DNA from: Coriaria nepalensis | Lineage: Eukaryota > Streptophyta > Magnoliopsida > Cucurbitales > Coriariaceae | Direction: 5' to 3' | Assembly (NCBI GenBank): GCA_027186245.1 | Contig: CP114490.1 | Span: 3,425,001-3,489,000 of the forward strand | Length of the DNA stretch: 64,000 nucleotides | Shown here: piece by piece, positions 60,606-64,000 of the stretch | Layout: the number at the start of each line of letters is the position of its first letter | How positions within the stretch are numbered: the first letter of the stretch is position 1 | Position numbers and translations under genes: made by a program | Notes under the pieces: generated by a model | The model's input: the letters and a program-made list of their open reading frames with translations, nothing else | The model's database searches: none | What the model was told of the DNA's origin: nothing

Positions 60606-63071
60606 CTGTTTATCCAAGTGCCCTTCTTGCACAATGGAGGACGAGTATAAACACTCGAGCTTTGGTAGATAGGCAAGCTCTAACTCACTTAAGTGCGGGA
60701 GCACCGCTTTTATCGGTGTATCTTCTTCACTATGAAATATGACTTCCAAATTGTTGCATTTCTTTACTTTGAGAGTTTGGATGTTGGAAAGACTTTGCGC
60801 TACAGTACATGTGAAGATGTGTCTTAGTTGATCACATTCATCTACTTCCAAATAAGTTAAGTTGTTGAGAGTCACAAAGTTTCCATGAAAGATCTCTTTT
60901 AAGTTGATGAGACGACATAGCACCAATTTATGTAATGAAGGAAATGACGATTTAACATCCCAATACTTTGTGCTGGAGATATATTCCACCCCACCACACG
61001 CATAAATTTCAAGATTCTTCAAAACTCCACCTCCGTGTGAATTAGCTGAAAGCAAAATCTTGCCTATGCTTGAGACGGAGTCGTAATATAACACCTCGAC
61101 TTTCTTCATCAGTTCGTTGACTCCAATGTTAGAGAGAGTAGATACATCGCATTCGGAAAGAACTAAAATTGAATGATGAAGAAAATGTTTACGAAATTTA
61201 CAACCAGCATTTATGCGGAATCTGGACAAATTTTTGAACGGCAGCTGGGAATGCAATATTGAGACATTTGGTATGTGAATGTGCAAGATTTTCAAGTGAG
61301 ACAAGGATATTAGCTCTTCAAGGCTTGCATTATTTTCACTACCCCATCCAGAAAAGTCTTCTATTAAAAGTGTTTCTAAATTAGAAAGACTTTGAAAAGC
61401 ACCAATTTCAACTACTTCCAAGATATAGCTTCTCAAAGTTAAGACCTGTAGATTTGTTAATTGACCAACTTCTCTTGGTAAAGCCCGAAGATTAGAATTA
61501 TGAATTCCAAGTACAGTTAATTTCTTCAATCTTCCTAATTTGGATATATCCCCCAATGTGCAGCTGTCAAAATATAACATCTGGAGATTTTCTAGACGTT
61601 CGAGAGATTGTGGCAGCTCCTCAAATTTCATCCAACTTATTTCTAAAACAGTAAGCTTATTCATCCCCCCAAAGAAATTTTCATGGACACGTGCTCTTCT
61701 CTGTAAGTGTACGATTAATACTTCAAGTAGGGGACACTCTAATTCATCCGGAAGTTCCTCAATGTCACTCGGCCAAAACGAAATAGCTGTCCGTTCTGAC
61801 AATCTGTTATCTCTTAGTCTCGTAAGGAACACCTGCCCACCTTTAGATGCGATTTCTAAGGCCACGTCTCTAACAACATCGTGCATTTTGACTTCCTCAG
61901 TATCTTCTCCCTCCAATAATAAGCAAGAATACTTCAAGCTAGAAGTCAGCTTTTCGATTCTTGTCAATGCCTGTTCCACATCATCTACTTTTTCAATGAA
62001 ATTCAAACCCAACCCATATAACCATAACATATTTATAGGGATGTCATAATCTTCAGGGAATAAAGAACAAAGTAAGAACAACCGTCGTGCCTCTACTGAT
62101 AAATTATTGACACTTAACTCTATAGAATCAAAAACAATTTTATGCAGAACAGAGTTCTTTAGTCGATTAGCAGTGTCCTTCCAATGTGATATGTCTCGAC
62201 CCCGCAATCCTGCTGCAACAATTTTAATAGCAAGAGGCAAACATCCACATTCTGTAATTATCTGCTCCGCCAAAAGGACCTTTTCTGGAATGCCATCGTA
62301 ATCCCCTGCCATACTCCGAAATAGATTCGAAGCTTCAACATCACGTAGCAGTCCAACTTGAAAGTTCTTCAGACTTCCCATCTCTTCACAAACTTGTACA
62401 TCTCGGGATGTTAGAATTATTACTGTGCAACTTCTATGTTCAGTCCTAAAAGGAACTCCTATATCACAGAGGTCAATGCTCTCCCAAATATCATCCAATA
62501 TGACAAGAACTTTCTTCTTAGATTGAAAGAATTGGAACAATTTATCTGCTCTTCCCTCAACAGTCTCCTGCTCAAGTTTCAAACCGAGCCTGTCTGCTAT
62601 CTGGCCCTGAACATACCTCCGGTCTAGAGTCTGAGATATTGTTGCCATCACCACCACATCAAAGAGCTTATCCTTCTTTGTTTGTTCTGCGACTTGAGTG
62701 ACAAGAGTCGTCTTTCCGATCCCTGGCATTCCGTATATTCCAATCATGTCGAATTGATTGCCCTTGAGAGCGTCAATAATTTCATCAAAAATCTCCACCC
62801 GAGATTCAAAAGCAGGAACATCTGTGCCGGATCTGGGCCTGATCGGCAGTGGTTGCCCAGATATACTTGTCTTATCTGTCAGAGATTCTGGGATACAGAG
62901 GGTAGCACCATGAACATTGATTTGTCCAACATTGAAGGTGCTCGCTCCAGTTGAGACTGTACCACCAGAGCTAGCAGAAACCCCAATCACCGTATGACTC
63001 ACCCTTGTTTCTGCCGTAGTTGGCATGGAAGCTTCACCCTTCTCGTTAGCATCAGTTTCTTTTATTTCCAT
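60606..63071 (-). CDS. NLR copy 5, exon 1: NB-ARC and N-terminal LRRs
   Basis: The exon is open, with 822 codons from the ATG at 63069-63071 and a TATA-like site at 63200-63207. It matches copies 2 and 3 except Leu559Phe (codon 61395-61397) in an LRR after the NB-ARC. This is a conservative change, but at a structural Leu position of the repeat. Confidence 0.93.
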
Positions 63072-63170
63072 CTCCAGGTGATTAAGTACTTGATCTCTCA
63101 AACTCAGTTAATGTTTCTGTTGTAGAAAATTAAACAACCCTCCACTCCACCAGATACTCTCTCAGATTTT

Positions 63171-64000
63171 TGTGTAGAACAGAGATCAATCTTGTTTTCT
63201 AAATATAATGAGAACAAAAGTGAGATGAAGCAGAAGGTCAAAGGTGTGTGCTTGTTTTATGATCAAAACGATTCTAGAAAAAGAAAAAGAAAAGCCATTT
63301 GCAATTGTATATTTCAGAAATCAATAAACAAAAATAAATTGTGACAAATACAAATTATTTTATATGATGAAGGGGTGCATGTGATTAGTAGTTGGAACTT
63401 AGACAATACTTTAGTTTAGAATTACTCTTCCTCTAAGGTTGTTTCTGACATCATATGTCCTTTACATGCCTTTTATCTTAATTTTTTGCTCCAACATTGT
63501 ATCTTAGCATATTTAACTTCAATATTTTATATTAATTTCCACGAACACACCCCTTAACCCAGATTATGCTTAATTTCAAAAGGTAATCCAACAAGGTTGT
63601 AACAAGTTAATATTAGAAAGTAACTACTGGTCATGAATGACCATTATTTGATGTATTATTACAGCATGTGATTAATGATTATGAGCATATATATGTTGGT
63701 GGTAACATTAGAGGACATAACAAATCTGTCCCCTTCGAGCTGCTAATTCAATTCCTTTTGATCAATAGCAAACTTAGAAGCCTCAAGTTCCTCATCAATG
63801 AAAATATCCCAAGGGTTATGCCCCCATCTTATGCAATATTTCTCTATGTTCTCTTTAATCATACCTCTCGAAGTTTGAGGGAAATCTGTCACAAAGATTG
63901 TACGTCTCCGATATGGGTGAAGAGTTCTGAAGGATTCCGTCGGTGAATCCGACAGATTGTGATATACATTTGATTTGATCGTGTTAGATGGAGTAAAATA
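63171..64000. repeat. Tandem array unit 6, first 830 bases (type-B start)
   Basis: The unit is cut by the window end. It includes the 238-bp segment at 63459-63696 and the type-B base in gattctag, so the array continues to the right. Confidence 0.95.
63743..64000 (-). CDS. Unrecognised minus-strand open frame, unit 6 (partial)
   Basis: Same frame as 335-613; TAG at 63743-63745 and its only ATG at 63860-63862. The upstream end of the frame is cut by the window. Confidence 0.28.
   Translation of the reverse strand, partial: YFTPSNTIKSNVYHNLSDSPTESFRTLHPYRRRTIFVTDFPQTSRGMIKENIEKYCIRWGHNPWDIFIDEELEASKFAIDQKELN

Larger units (their letters stand above)
50680..63170. repeat. Tandem array unit 5 (12,491 bp, type-A start)
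   Basis: The unit shares the 238-bp deletion (junction at 50962-50967) and the gatcCtag base with unit 1. Its right end is type B (Ala56). One private change, Leu559Phe, lies in its NLR exon 1. Confidence 0.97.
63072..64000 (-). promoter_or_regulatory. Upstream region of gene copy 5 (truncated by the window)
   Basis: The leader contains no ATG, a TATA-like site lies at 63200-63207 and the full 238-bp segment is present, as for copies 1-3. The far part is outside the window. Confidence 0.4.

Noticed and set aside
1..64000. CRISPR-like or satellite array
   Set aside because: The repeat period is 12.7 kb with genes inside; no short spaced repeats were seen.

Overview
The window is eukaryotic plant nuclear DNA, most likely from a eudicot. 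The evidence is AT-rich sequence, GT-AG introns, a disease-resistance gene of the RPS2/RGC2/At4g27190-like NB-ARC-LRR class, and a Ty1/copia retrotransposon with a plant-type initiator-tRNA-Met primer site. I cannot name the species.

The whole window is a head-to-tail tandem array: five complete units (1-12491, 12492-25221, 25222-37950, 37951-50679, 50680-63170) and the first 830 bases of a sixth. Units are 12,729-12,730 bp, or 12,491 bp where a 238-bp segment is missing (units 1 and 5). By eye the units differ only by scattered single bases and one homopolymer base. The unit borders used here are arbitrary, because the window happens to open at base 1 of my unit 1.

Each unit carries one minus-strand gene, read from right to left. 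Exon 1 encodes a roughly 100-residue unusual N-terminus, a complete NB-ARC domain and the first LRRs. It is separated from the other exons by a 5.8-kb intron that contains a dead composite copia element in the opposite orientation. Exons 2-5 encode further LRRs; exons 2, 3 and 4 are internal tandem duplicates of one exon-intron module of about 607 bp. Exons 6 and 7 are the most interesting part. They stay in frame through phase-0 GT-AG junctions and encode a ZFN1-like CCCH zinc-finger segment: one degenerate finger and one finger with perfect C-x8-C-x5-C-x3-H spacing. If spliced as predicted, the product is a 1,525-residue NLR with a C-terminal integrated CCCH zinc finger, a candidate NLR-ID (integrated decoy or effector-sensor).

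The copies are not equivalent. Copy 1 has a nonsense codon before the NB-ARC. Copies 2, 3 and 5 are full-length type-B copies with single residue changes in copies 2 and 5. Copy 4 has N-terminal changes, a change near the GLPL motif and a 238-bp deletion upstream. The promoter of each gene lies in the first part of the next unit to the right. That spacer also holds an unrecognised, coding-looking minus-strand open frame of 92 codons.

Order of events inferred: internal LRR exon duplication and acquisition of the CCCH exons; copia insertion and decay (LTRs now differ at roughly 3-4% of positions by eye); then recent amplification of the whole unit, with exchange between copies.
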